DNA of 64,000 nt from Trematomus loennbergii (GCA_012861695.1 JAAOOA010000060.1:7046697-7110696), one strand, 5' to 3'. Positions 22,836 through 33,872 are shown, counted from the stretch's first letter. The notes: a model not told the origin generated them from the letters alone. Translations and numbers: made by a program.

Positions 22836-22904
22836 ACGGAGCTTTCCAACGATACCTCTCATTACATGGTGCAAACAGCAGCGGTCGGGGTACTTTATGT
22901 TACG

Positions 22905-23122
22905 TGTTACGTTCCCTCCAAAATCTAGGGGTACGAAGGGGAGTAACAAAACACAGAACGACCAACACGAGAAAAAAGAGAGGAAACTGATCTCTTTGTT
23001 CACACATGAGATTTAATCCAAAAATAATGGACAAACCAGGTCCCACACAGAGACACAAGACGACGTGCTGCACCCATGCAGCCAGAGGAGAAAGGGAGAC
23101 ACACTGCAGACTTCCTTAGGTC
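22905..23122 (-). repeat. 3' LTR of the Gypsy element, 140 bp missing
   Basis: Base-for-base identical by eye with 28,351-28,568. The part equivalent to 28,569-28,708, the outer U3, is missing; the sequence passes directly into the polypurine tract. Confidence 0.9.
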
Positions 23123-23138
23123 ACCCCCCCCCATAAAA
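23123..23138 (-). other. Polypurine tract of the Gypsy element
   Basis: On the minus strand an ATGGGGGGGGGTG run abuts the 3' LTR, the position where plus-strand DNA synthesis is primed. The homopolymer of nine G/C is also a likely place for sequencing error. Confidence 0.7.
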
Positions 23139-23202
23139 CCCAACGAGTGTTTGGCCACAGTTACCAAAAACACTCAGACTATTGGACATGAATTTTGAAA
23201 TC

Positions 23203-24479
23203 TCACCCACGGGACAGTACATCGGCCACCACATTATCCGCTCCCTTCTTGTATTTAATGACAATGTTGTAGTCTTGTGCCAGCAGGGCCCAGCGCATCA
23301 ACCGCTGGTTGTGGTTGAACATCTGGGACAGAAATACGAGTGGGTTGTGGTCTGTGTACACCACCACTGGCGTTGAACTGGACCCAACATACACTTCAAA
23401 ATGCTGCAGGGCAAGGAGCATGGCCAGAGTTTCCTTCTCAATAGTGGAATAATTCAGCTGATGTCGCTTGAACTTGGTTGAGAAGTAGCACACAGGATGG
23501 CACACATCCCCATCACCTTCCTGCAGCAGAACAGCACCAGCCCCATAACCACTAGCATCCACCTCTAGTTTGAAGGGAAGGGTGAAGTTAGGCGCACACA
23601 ACACTGGAGCACTACAGAGGAGAGACTTGGCAGAGCTAAAGGAGCGGCAACACTCCTCAGTCCATACAAATGGAACATTAGGGCTACACAGTTGAGTTAG
23701 CGGTGCCACAACTACCGAAAAGTTCTTGCAAAAACATCGGTAGTACCCAGCCATACCGAGGAACCGCCGGAGTTCAAGTCGGGTGGCTGGAGCTGGGTAT
23801 GAAAGGATGGCTTCCACTTTACTATCCACGGGCCTCACATGCCCATGACCCACCTGTTTGCCTAGATAGGTGACAGTGGCCTTGCCAAACTCACACTTTG
23901 CCAGATTCACTGTTAGCGAGGCTCCTGCAAGTCGCTGGAACACACATGTGAGAGTAGCCATATGGTCAGTCCAGTTGTCGGAAAAAACCACCACATCATC
24001 AAGATACACATTACAGTTGGGCACATCCCCCAACACCAGGTGCATTAAACGCTGAAATGTTGCTGGTGCATTCCTCATGCCAAAAGCCATCACAGTGTAT
24101 TGCATAAAGTGGTCAGACGTTACAAAGGCCGAGATGTCTGAGGCCCTAGAAGTGAGAGGGACCTGCCAATATCCCTTAAGGAGATCCAACTTCGTGATAA
24201 ACACACTAGGACCAATGACTGCTCGATGCAATCATCCATACGGGGCAAAGGAAAAGAGTCTGGAACAGTTAGTGCGTTCACCTTGCGAAAATCGGTGCAG
24301 AAACGCGGTGTTCCGTCAGATTTAGGAGCAAGCAAACATGGACTGCTCCAGGGGCTGCGGCTAGGTTTAGCTAAGCCATTTTCAAGCAGATAATCCACTT
24401 CCTTTTTCATTTTCTCCCTTTTCTCTATGTGACAACGATACGCATGTTGCTTAACTGGATGAGCATTTCCAACATCAAT
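23203..24479 (-). pseudogene. Gypsy reverse transcriptase and RNase H, frameshifted
   Basis: Reverse transcriptase copies element RNA into DNA, and RNase H removes the RNA strand. The region starts in the 24,120-25,421 frame with the fingers segment (Lys-Ser-Asp-Gly-Thr-Pro-Arg-Phe-Cys-Thr-Asp-Phe-Arg). It changes frame near 24,225 and continues in a 342-codon frame. That frame holds motif A (Leu-Asp-Leu, residues 16-18), the Phe-Gly-Met-Arg-Asn-Ala-Pro segment (50-56) and the catalytic YLDD (76-79). RNase H follows with the acidic residues Asp225, Glu267 and Asp294. The frame ends at a stop after Leu-Ser-Arg-Gly, a normal end for Gypsy RNase H. No integrase follows, because it lies upstream. 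Catalytic residues look intact, so the single frame change is the main defect. Confidence 0.9.
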
Positions 24480-24760
24480 GTCATGCTTTAACACATTAGT
24501 GCTCGATGGCACATCACCAAATAGGGTCGGGTGAGCATGAAACAAGCCGACTACGTCGCTTCGCTGTCTTTCTGGAAGATACCCCAGGTTAGACTCTAAG
24601 CTCACCATAAACTCAGAGTTCGATAACCTACCACACTGCTGACCACCAGAGGGCACTATCAAATCATCCTCAACCATCGACAATGCACAGGCTAGGGAAG
24701 TGGCCACGCTGGGAACAGCAGTCACCACAGTGCATTGCTGCTTCCCCTGGGAGGCTTCCC

Positions 24761-25837
24761 TAGCATGATAGGACTTAAGCATGTTAACATGGCACAACCT
24801 TGTTTTTCTCCTACGCTCAGGTGTGTCAATGATATAATTGGTGTCAGACACTTGCCTTACAACCACATACGGACCTGAGAAGCGCGCGTTGAGAGCAGAT
24901 CCGGGTGTAGGCAGCAACACCAGCACCTGCTCACCAGGCTGAAACTGCCGCTTAACTGCTCTCCTATCGTACCTGTTCTTCATGTTTTCCTGCGAGGATG
25001 CAAGAGCTTCCCTTGCTAGTTTAGTCGCCTGTTGTAAACGCTCACGACACTGGGACACAAACTTCTTCACATCAGTTTTCGGAAGGGACTCAGACATCAA
25101 TTTATCCTTCAGCATCTTTAATGGGCCACGCACATTGTGCCCAAACACTAGTTCAGCTGGGCTAAACCCAATAGACTCCTGCTTTGCATCACGAATAGCA
25201 AATAACACGAAGGGAACACCCTCATCCCAGTCCCTGCCTGTGTCATGGCAGTATTTACCAAGCATCGACTTCAATGTCTGATGCCAACGCTCAAGTGCCC
25301 CTTGTGATTCAGGATGGTAGGCACTGGATACTGAATGGGAAACACCCAATGACTGCAAGGTTTGTCTAAAAATCTTGGAAAGGAAGTTAGTTCCCTGATC
25401 AGTCTGCACAACCTTCGGCAACCCAAGGTGGTAAAGAACTTGGTCAGTGCTTTAATGATGGCGGGTGCAGTGATTTTACGCAACGGGATAGCCTCAGGGA
25501 AACGGGTCGATACACACATCACAGTCAGCAAAAACTGATTACCTGCCTTGGTCTTCGGCAACGGACCGACACAGTCAGCAATGATATGGTCGAAAGGCGC
25601 ACCCATAGCCGGAACAGGACACAACGGCGCTGGGGGAACTACCTGATTTGGTTTACCCACCACCTGGCAGGTGCTACAAGTTCTACAGAAACACACTACG
25701 TCATCTTTCAATCCTGGCCAAAAGAAATGTTGAAGGATCCGGTCATAAGTCTTAGTCACACCTAAGTGGCCAGACCACAAGTGCTCATGTGCTAACGCCA
25801 GAACCTGCTGCCGACAACTCACAGGAACCACTAACTG
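24761..25837 (-). pseudogene. Gypsy integrase with GPY/F domain, frameshifted
   Basis: Integrase joins element DNA to the chromosome. A zinc-binding HHCC motif is present near the end of the 25,271-27,802 frame (His674-x4-His679, Cys709-x2-Cys712), followed by the first core Asp (Asp743 in Ala-Asp-Cys-Val-Gly). The frame changes near 25,420. In the next frame the remaining core residues are Asp8 and Glu44, with exactly 35 residues between them as in D,D35E integrases. A GPY/F-type module follows (Gly-Pro-Tyr at residues 183-185), typical of Gypsy integrase C-termini. No chromodomain was recognised after it. Its place between protease and reverse transcriptase is the unusual feature and resembles the Ty1/Copia order. 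Confidence 0.9.
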
Positions 25838-26169
25838 ATAAACGCTGCTCCAATCAACACCTGAACCAACTTCTGCATCACTTGATTGGTCAGCCCACCG
25901 GCGCATCAGCACCCCATCATCCACAAAAAACAACTGTTTCTTATTGCATTCGTTAGGGTTCTCAGCAGCGTTGAAACACTTGATCAAAGTAGGATCATCC
26001 CTCTGTGCCGTGATGAGCGCCTCACGGGTCAAAGACATAGCCACCTCTGGAGCAATAGCGATAGGTTCCACTTCACCATCACCCACTGTTGGAGGACCCT
26101 CCACTAATCCATCAACAGAGGTCAACCTGTCATTAGATAGGGCAGAAACAAGCCAAGAATCAGACAAAT

Positions 26170-26617
26170 CCACATCCTGAGCCTGCTTACGGGCCTGAGC
26201 TCTGGTCAAAACACTAACTGCAAATACCTCCGGATGAGTCAGCGATAGGTTATCATCTACAGCACCAGTAACTGGAATGTCAACAACCTCTGGAGTAGGA
26301 TACACTTTACCTCCGGCTATATCGTTTCCCATTATGAAATCCACACCGTCGATTGGAAACCTGGGGAGTACGGCAACTGTGAAGAAACCAGTAGCCAGTT
26401 TGGACTGGATATGGACATTGTGGAGAGGTGCGGGCACAAAACCCATTTCGATACCTCTTACCACGGCACTTGCATCACAGGCGGACTCAGTACTCAAGGG
26501 CAGAGCACTGGCAAGAATGAACGACTGTGAACCACCACTGTCTCGTAACACCGTAACCTGCCGCTGGTCCTCCACCTTCCCTGATAGAGAGACAAAAGCA
26601 GTGGAGATGAACGGCTT
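26170..26617 (-). pseudogene. Gypsy aspartic protease
   Basis: This lies in the same frame as gag, after the zinc knuckle. The active-site triad is Asp-Ser-Gly (residues 421-423 of the 843-codon frame), in the context Val-Leu-Arg-Asp-Ser-Gly-Gly-Ser. The later Phe-Ile-Met-Gly-Asn-Asp (489-494) corresponds to the hydrophobic-hydrophobic-Gly motif of retropepsins. No stop or frame change separates it from gag, so gag and pol appear to be one polyprotein in this family. It would cut the polyprotein during particle maturation. The domain itself looks unbroken, although its translation depends on the damaged gag start. Confidence 0.8.
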
Positions 26618-27971
26618 AAAACACTCATCAGGCCCCGTTTTAACAGTGGTCTGACCACTAGGACACACCGTTTTAATCAAGCCCACCCCTTTTGGTTGCT
26701 TGCCACCTGCTGCCCTCTCTCGCTTCAAAGCAGCACAGTCTGCTATCACATGACCTGGGTCATGACAAAAAAAACAAGCTCTGTTTAGCCTGGGATCCAA
26801 CACTGGAACACTGGCACAGGGAACGTAATTGTCAGGAGCTCTACGATAAGTGTCTCGCTGAGGAGGGTCACGCTGAAAAAAAACGCTCTTGTGTATCAGT
26901 GCAAACTCGTCTGCCAGAGTGGCAGCCTGCTGAAGTGTAGTTACTTTCTGCTCATTCAGGTAGACTACCGTACGCTCAGGTACACAGTTTTTAAACTCCT
27001 CTAACATCATTAGCTCACACACTGAAGTAATGTCGTCAGCTTTACAAGCTCTACACCACCTGTCAAAGAGGACTTTCTTCTCCCTCGCGAAGTCCACGTA
27101 AGTTTGGCCAGAAGTTTTCTTCAGGCCGCGAAACCGCTGCCTGTAGGCCTCAGGCACAAGCTCATATGCCCTGAGAATTACACCTTTAACATTCTCATAC
27201 ACTAAACTATCCTCGACAGAAAGAGAAGAGCAAGCCTCTTGAGCCTTGCCGACTAGCTTGCACTGTAAAAGAATAGCCCACACGTCTTCTGGCCAGCGCA
27301 GAGCAGCAGCAATGCGCTCAAATGCACCAAAATAGATTTCCACTTCTGATTCACGAAACACAGGGACCAAAGAAATATGCCTACTCACGTCGAAGGAGGC
27401 AGCAGGACCAGAAGGTAACGGCAGAATCACCCCCCCAGCTGCCTGAAGCTCTAACTGACGCATCCGGACAGCAGTGTCTGCCTCCACTTTCCTGATCTCC
27501 AGCTCCGACTTCCTGATCTCCAGCTCCCTCCTGAGCTGAAAATCCCTATCACGCTCCTCCTTCTCCCACTGTAGACGAGCCATACGCACTTTTACCCTGG
27601 CATCTAATTTAGACCCCGTAGGTGAGGACCCTGCCGAAAACGAGTCAAACTGAGGTATGTTGAAAAGTTTTGCCTGTTCCGTAGCACTCTGAACACCTGG
27701 AGTAACACCAACGCGGCCTCCACCAGAGACTCTGCTGCTACAGCCCCGGCCACCGTTCCAGGAGATTCCACTGAAGTAGGCAGACTCAAAACCCCTGTTC
27801 AACTAGTCCAGTTAGCACCGTAGCCTTGAGTTCACTTTTAACAAGAGCAGAGGAGACAGAAACGTGATAATGGTCAGCAACTAACCGCAAATCAACCTTC
27901 CTACACCAGTCTAGCTGACCCACAGTAGGACTGGCCACAAACTGCTCCAAAACAAAAGCCATCCTTATCAA
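26618..27971 (-). pseudogene. Gypsy gag with SCAN-like capsid and zinc knuckle
   Basis: Gag forms the intracellular particle and binds element RNA. The likely start is an ATG at 27,971 or 27,962, giving Met-Ala-Phe-Val-Leu-Glu-Gln-Phe and a short helical N-terminal module. The frame changes near 27,785 and again near 27,705, then stays open for about 800 codons. An Arg/Glu-rich coiled segment covers residues 75-120 of the long frame. Residues 155-305 look like the SCAN/capsid-like domain related to Gmr1 gag, from which vertebrate SCAN domains are thought to derive. A CCHC knuckle is at Cys343-Cys346-His351-Cys356. The first 33 residues of the long frame are probably out of the original frame. 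Confidence 0.85.
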
Positions 27972-28330
27972 CGGCGACTTACAATTGTTTTTTTTTTTTT
28001 TGTAACAAACTTCCCCAGATCCTGCCTACCAAACTTACCTAACTATCTTCTGGAGCGTGCCGGGCTCGAGGCGACTTTAAAGGCAAACATCAGCGGCCGA
28101 AACCCTGAAACGCCTGCCCCCAACAGGGAATAAATCCCCACCCAGGATTACCCCGAAAATAAAAAAGGCAAAATAAAAAATGAGTGCCTGAAGGAAAGAC
28201 TGATCCAGCCCAGCTAGACACTCCCTATCTAAACTGAGGAAGCTTTTAAACAGCAAGAGACTTCACAGCCAATGCTACCAAACACAATATCAACTCTAAA
28301 GCACAAACAGATACTCACTCTTTGTCTCAA

Positions 28331-28348
28331 AGATCGGACGAGCCCCCA
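28331..28348 (-). other. Primer-binding site, tRNA-Pro type
   Basis: Two bases after the 5' LTR the minus strand reads TGGGGGCTCGTCCGATCT. The first 14 bases (28,335-28,348) match the complement of the 3' end of tRNA-Pro (TGGGGGCTCGTCCG), the primer also used by many gammaretroviruses; the last four differ. Confidence 0.85.
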
Positions 28349-28350
28349 TT

Positions 28351-28708
28351 TGTTACGTTCCCTCCAAAATCTAGGGGTACGAAGGGGAGTAACAAAACAC
28401 AGAACGACCAACACGAGAAAAAAGAGAGGAAACTGATCTCTTTGTTCACACATGAGATTTAATCCAAAAATAATGGACAAACCAGGTCCCACACAGAGAC
28501 ACAAGACGACGTGCTGCACCCATGCAGCCAGAGGAGAAAGGGAGACACACTGCAGACTTCCTTAGGTCCTTTAAGGAAGACCCTGATTGGGGATTGGGAG
28601 CACCTGGGAGAGAGGCTGCACCTGGAGACAATCAGGCTGCACCTGGAGAATCAGAGGGAGAGAGAGAAAGACACACACACCCACACACACACACTACGGC
28701 ACGTAACA
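28351..28708 (-). repeat. 5' LTR of the Gypsy element, 358 bp
   Basis: Complete LTR with TGTTACGT...ACGTAACA ends. On the minus strand it carries the promoter for the element. An internal CA run lies at 28,672-28,693. Confidence 0.9.
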
Positions 28709-29009
28709 TTACGTTAGAATGCTAACTTTTGGTACATTTAGGAGAAATCTACAGATGCAAATAGACAAACTATAGTAAAATAAACACCTAAATGTGTATT
28801 TTGTACGTTTTCCTTCCAAAAGCCTGAAAGAAAACATCTTATGGAATCAAATGTTTTTGCCTGCCTTAATGAGTGAGACACACTGGAGTTGAGGATCTGA
28901 GGGGTTTGTATGTCGATGTATGGGAAACACTGTTATTTGTATTACTATTATTAATAATAACGTTTTTTTCAGGGGTGGACTGGCCATCTGTAGAATGACA
29001 ATGCACTAG

Positions 29010-29029
29010 CACCCCCCCCCCCCCCCCCC
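29010..29029. repeat. Poly-C tract
   Basis: Run of about 18 C inside the right part of the MITE shell; length is uncertain in most sequencing. Confidence 0.8.
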
Positions 29030-29284
29030 GTTGACAATTCACGTGGTGGGGGGGTCGCCAGTCTCTGGCACTGTTATTGGGGGTCGCGGGCGCGGGCTGA
29101 AAAGTTTGGGAACCCCACCTAACCAATCAGAGCAGACTGGCTCTGGTCAGAGGGGTGAAAGCACAGGCAGTATTAGAAAAAGAAAGACCTTTTTGAACAT
29201 TTAAGCATGGAAACATGTCACAGTAGAGGCACAAAATACAAATATGAACCTGAAATTGAGCATACTGTAATCGGGCCCTTTTAA

Positions 29285-29705
29285 GTAAAAGTACAGAAGT
29301 ATAGTAAAAAAATGTACAAAAAGTCTAAAAAATAAAGGGGTTTTGATTATGCAGAATAGCTCTTTTTACAGTGTTCTATCATTATATAATACTATATTGT
29401 GTCACTACAAAACTACATGTAAAAGCAATTGGTAATTGGTAGTTTTAAAGTGGAGCCAATTTGAGATATTTTGCAAAATGCTGGGTTTATCAGTAGTTGA
29501 TACTTCACCATATCATACAAGCATAACATATGTTTTATATTTAAATGAGTAACTATGAATGTTTAATTAAATGTAATGGAGTAAACGTACCTTTAATTTG
29601 CCTATGAAATGTAGTAGAGTAGAAGTACTGTATATTTAGCATAACATGGAAATACTCAACAAAAGTATAAGAAACATAAAATGTCTTTATTACATTCCAC
29701 CACTG
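29285..29705 (+). repeat. hAT-like repeat, AAGTAAAAGTAC family
   Basis: Starts AAGTAAAAGTACAGAAGTA and ends TTACATTCCACCACTG, the same kind of end as at 8,340-8,355. A nearly complete but non-coding copy is possible. No exact target duplication was seen. Confidence 0.45.
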
Positions 29706-31382
29706 CGTGCTACCAACACATGTTAATTGACATTTTTTCAAAGTTCTATTAAAGACTGTAGCTTGTCTGGCTTTTCAGATAAGCACAACATGTACAATAT
29801 GCCCTCTAAACTCAAAGTACTTGCCTGAACTTTTTTGCTTCAAAATAACCAGTCATTTCATTGTACAATGACACTGATTCATAAAGTGTCTTTTCTCAAC
29901 TTTTACAACGTTGCTCCCCCCCGCAGCTCCCGGGGTTACCCTGAGCCCTATAAAAGCTTTAGAGCATTAACACAAACAACAGTGGGACTCAGTGGAAGTA
30001 ACAGTGATGTCCTTTTATTCCGAGCCAAAACATTCCAGTTTCAAACAAAAGACCCGGAGTTAAAAGACGTCAAATAAATGTTGGATCAAAGTAAAAGTTG
30101 AAAAGAGGACGGAAGTCAAAAAAAAAAAAAGACAGAGAAGTCAAAGAGAGAAAGAATGGAGGCGAGGCGTGCTATAAATGGCGCTATGGCTTTCTTGGAC
30201 TGAAATGTAAAGTTCCTGAAGATAAATAAGTTTCCCGTACCATAATACTTTATTGGTATTCACTCATAGCAGAGAGCAGACATGGGGTCAGGAGCAATCA
30301 GCCTGCCGTGGGCTCACAAATAGGGGGTTCAACATCGGAGTTCAGCATCTTTCAATTTCCCAAACTTGTTGGCATGTTTGTGTCTCAGCCTGCCATTAAT
30401 TGCAAAACCATCCACCCATAACAATGCGAGCTGCTGATATACAGACTGCAGCCTAAATCAAAGCCAATCCTTAAAAAAATAAAATAAAATGCTTACAGAA
30501 ATAGACCAGTGGTTACTCAGGATTCCATTTCCTTTTCCTGAATTTAATTTCAAGCAGTGTCCCAAATTGTCTGAGCCTGACCACAGATCTGCTCTGCATT
30601 GTCATGGCATTTGAAAGGCAGTAATTGGATAATCCATTTAAAGATGCCTATGAAGCCCCAATGAATGGCAGTGACGGATCTCCCTAATGAATGTGGAGAG
30701 TGAGTAATATTGTCATCTCCAACAAGATGTACAGTAACTTTGACAGGATCGATCCAGCTGTGTGAATATGCTTCTGAAAAACTCCAGCACTTCTACGCAG
30801 AGTTCACTATTTCTCTGCAAGATTACTTGTTAGCAAAATAGTTATTTATTCTCCTCACACTGGACTTTAACTAGCAGTTTATGCCCCGCTGCCCAGTTTC
30901 CAATGACTCTTTTGGGGCCAATCTTTTTGTAATCTCCTTAAATCCTTTAATACAAATTTAAAAAGCCACAAATTGATATTTTCTTACAGTATAGATAATA
31001 ACCCATGAAGCAGCTCCTGTGGCTTGTTGAAATTGTAATTGTCAGTGAACAACAGAAGAGGAACAAGGGATTTCTCTGTCTGAAAGGCGGCATTCCACTA
31101 CACAGGGACTCCATTCATACGGTTTAGGAAATGTGCATATTTTGAACACAAAGACAGCTCTCACCAGCAACATTCAGATTCTTCTGAGATGTGCTCTGCC
31201 TTCCTAGAAATCCCCCCCGCCCAACCCTACCTTATGGGGTTAAATTACTCTTCGAAAAACTGCTAGTGATTGGACACGTTCTCCTAATATTTAGAGCAGA
31301 AACTGAAATGACCTGCTGTTTACTCACAAGGTTTAATTCTGCCACTCTGGCTTCTACTCATCAGGCTGGCTTATAATCATTT
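29706..31382. other. Unique non-coding DNA
   Basis: No gene recognised; an A run lies at 30,119-30,130. The segment about 30,280-30,760 is free of recognisable repeats and rich in homeodomain-like cores (GGCAGTAATTGGATAATCC near 30,618), so it is a fair candidate for conserved non-coding DNA; this is inference only. Confidence 0.35.
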
Positions 31383-32632
31383 ACTTAAAGACGACATATT
31401 ATGCTCATTTTCAGGATCATATTGCGGAAGTAAACAGAGGAGTCCAAAGGAGGGGGGGAGTGTGTGGGAGAGACACCTCAGCCTTAGCAGACCATTTATA
31501 TCAGGGGTGGGGAACTTCCGGCCGTATACGGACCGCGAGACCATTTGGTACGGCCCTCGAGGTAATTTATAAGCACACGCAAAAAATAAATACATTTAAG
31601 AAATCTAGACCGCAAAATAATTAAACAAGCGAGTCCCTGTTTTTCCTGGCCAAGGTCAGGGTCCTTGAACATAACACGAGCCTAACGTGTCATCACGTGG
31701 TATATGTCTCGTCTGACAGCGGTGTAGTGCTGACGGAGAGCACCAGAACGCCGCTCCGGCACTTCAGAAATTGCAGTACCCATAAGGAGCCGTACACATG
31801 CCGCAGTTTTTGCGTGGCTGTGTCTTTAGTTGATCTGTTCATCTGACATACTGATCATACAGTCAATGACTTTGTTGTTATTAGCATCTGGTTAGCTAGC
31901 TATGCTAACGAATATAAGAAGCTTTTTCTACAACCAGTGAGGTAAAGGCACATCTTTATATGATCATTATAGTTATACAAAAATAAGAGAATAAAGTAAA
32001 CGGGTATAAAATACTATATGACAGTAAAAAAAGTTGTTATTAATAAACAAATACAGTTTAAAAGGGGAGTGATTTGTAAAATATCCATAAAGAAAAATAA
32101 AATCTGCTTACAGTTCTGTTTCATATTGATGTTGAGAGATGTATCCATAGATCTCCTAATGTTGCTCTCAAAGTGCACCAGATTGATGCTTTTAACTTCA
32201 ACATTTAAAAACAAATCTTCCCGGGAGAGCATGGGACCCCCCCTAGAGGAGGTTAGGACCCCCCCCTACTTAAATCATGTTCACATGGATAGGAAACTAA
32301 ATACATTTGCACACATAGTGTCCATATCTTTCTGTTTGGTGGTCATGCCACACCGTGCACGTGCATGCATGCGCGAGTATGGTAAGATATCTGGATTAAG
32401 AGGTTGCTTTTTCTTTGCACAGCATGAAGGAAAGGCGAAATGAATGGGCTGTGATTTTAGTATTTTTAGGCAGAGGTCAATCATTTGTACGGCCCTCGGA
32501 GGATGTTGAAAACATTTAAATGGCCCTTGAGAGGAAAAAGGTTCCCCACCCCTGATTTATATGCACAAAAAAACTATACTACACACTACAGGAAAGGGAA
32601 AACCCCAAAAATAATAAAGCCACTGACCAAAG
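31383..32632 (-). mobile_element. MITE of the 22,016 family, interrupted by a hAT
   Basis: Left end AAAGACGACATATTATGCTC and a right part GGAAAGGGAAAACCCCAAAA (near 32,592) match the ends of that family in reverse orientation (compare 38,325-38,350). The hAT at 31,502-32,554 sits inside it. Confidence 0.55.
31502..32554. mobile_element. Non-autonomous hAT, sister copy 1
   Basis: Ends CAGGGGTGGGGAACTTCC and the inverse of CAGGGGTGGGGAACCTTT. The flanks are ATTTATAT at 31,494-31,501 and 32,555-32,562, an exact 8-bp duplication. It is about 1,053 bp with no full transposase. The subterminal motif TACGGCCCTCG occurs at both sides. The minus-strand frame at 32,014-32,232 (Ser-Arg-Glu-Asp-Leu-Phe-Leu-Asn-Val-Glu) recurs in the sister at 35,600 and is probably an exon-edge relic. 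Confidence 0.92.
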
Positions 32633-33872
32633 TCAGCCATTAAAGGAGGAAAAAGTATTAAAAAGCCAGGTAAAAGTAAGAGAAAGATCTGTCTTCATCT
32701 ACTTGAAGGTCCAAATGAGTGACAGCTTTAGAAGCTTTCCAACCTAGGCTGAAATATTAATATTTGCTGCTCAGGAACATTACCAGTATCCTTCCGAGTG
32801 AGGCAACGATAATTATTAATGAATCTCATTTTCAGGCCACTGTGCTGGATGTTCAAAGTGTCTGCGACCTTCAGAGGGAAAGCAGAACATAGCGTTGCTT
32901 TCTCTTAGGAGTCAGTAGACTATAAAATAACAATCTGTTACAATTCTCTTACTGCAGTTTGAGCTCATCTTGCCGATTTGTTTATTGCAGCAGTGGTGCT
33001 CTAGATGACTTATTCATGAACATGTGGAACACCGCATCACTCCAGAAGATGTCACACTTTTATTTGAATAGCCTGATGAGAGTCTTTGTACTCAATGATG
33101 CTTCAGGCAGGCAGATCATTTTAAAAGAGCCTGTGTCACCACTCTGTTACACAGAGACATTGTTAGGTTAAGCATCAGCCAATGAAGAGTATGTAGGTTA
33201 TGCAATTCATAAGCCTTACAAATTAAAGCAGTTATAAATGCTTTAGTTTACATTTAGTCTAGTGTGCAATACAACTCGCTTCTTACCAAGCTTGTTTAAG
33301 CCAGAGCAGGCAGCTGTTTTCAGCAATAGACAAAGCTCTGATAAGCCCCCTGAACAAAACATATCAGATATTCAAAGTTAGCCACTAGCTACAGTAGACG
33401 ACATTTAACACTTGAGTTCCCTCAAACCGTCAATACTTTTTCTTTGGCTAAATGTGGGTACTTCCCTAGGCACACTGTCATGTTGTACACTGTATAAACT
33501 TAAGTGAAGTTTGTGAATTTAGACAATTTAGTGTTGTCTCAAATAGCACGTGGCTGCTGTGCCCTCGTCTGAAGTTACATTTCCCCCTGTTAGCTAGCTA
33601 GCAACGATCATTTGTGGTAGCACATCATTACAGACTGCTCAATAACCCCTAAATAATTAACGGTCGCTTCTTTTCGACACCATCATAGTGGTAAATTACT
33701 TGAAAAGCGACAAATACACAAGCAATACTTTTATTCATATAGTGTTGTTTTTCCTTGAGCAACTGCAATCGTGGCCAGTCGTGTAGCGTCTGTTTTGTAG
33801 CCCAGATGGCGATCATTATGTGTGACAAGTGAGCATTCCCAGATGTTTTTTTTCCTTATGAGTGTACCATCT
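32633..33872. other. Non-coding
   Basis: No gene or clear repeat seen. Confidence 0.45.

Larger units (their letters stand above)
22905..28708 (-). mobile_element. Ty3/Gypsy LTR retrotransposon, Gmr1-like order (gag-PR-IN-RT-RH)
   Basis: Direct repeats at both ends begin TGTTACGT and end ACGTAACA, and the flanks are TTACG on both sides (22,900-22,904; 28,709-28,713), so this is one bona fide insertion read on the minus strand. Domain order from the 5' LTR: gag with SCAN-like capsid and one zinc knuckle, aspartic protease, integrase, reverse transcriptase, RNase H. Placing integrase before reverse transcriptase is the hallmark of Gmr1-type Gypsy elements of deuterostomes. There is no envelope gene. 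Coding is broken by at least four frame changes (about 27,785, 27,705, 25,420 and 24,225), and the 3' LTR lacks 140 bp. The two LTRs are identical over the 218 bp they share, pointing to a young insertion. Confidence 0.93.
22206..28932. mobile_element. hAT-like shell carrying the Gypsy insertion
   Basis: Left end CAGTGTTTCCCACAG (22,206) and inverted right end CAGTGTTTCCCATAC (28,918-28,932) pair as terminal repeats. The flanks TTATTATC and TTATTTGT agree at 5-6 of 8 positions, so the target duplication is decayed or chance. Without the nested elements the shell would be only about 0.5 kb and non-coding. Confidence 0.5.
22016..29284. mobile_element. MITE (AAAGGGGTCCTATTATGC family) split by nested elements
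   Basis: The left end AAAGGGGTCCTATTATGCTT (22,018) and the right end GAGCATACTGTAATCGGGCC (ending 29,284 with CTTTTAAG) belong to the same family as 14,722, 31,383 and 53,863. Sequence typical of its interior, such as CCAATCAGAGCAGACTGG, is found at 29,124-29,141. The middle is occupied by the hAT-like shell, a small MITE and a Gypsy retrotransposon. Confidence 0.6.

Noticed and set aside
22905..28708. Endogenous retrovirus, because of the tRNA-Pro primer site
   Set aside because: No envelope gene, a Gypsy-type integrase with GPY/F module, integrase before reverse transcriptase and a 5-bp duplication fit a Gmr1-like retrotransposon.
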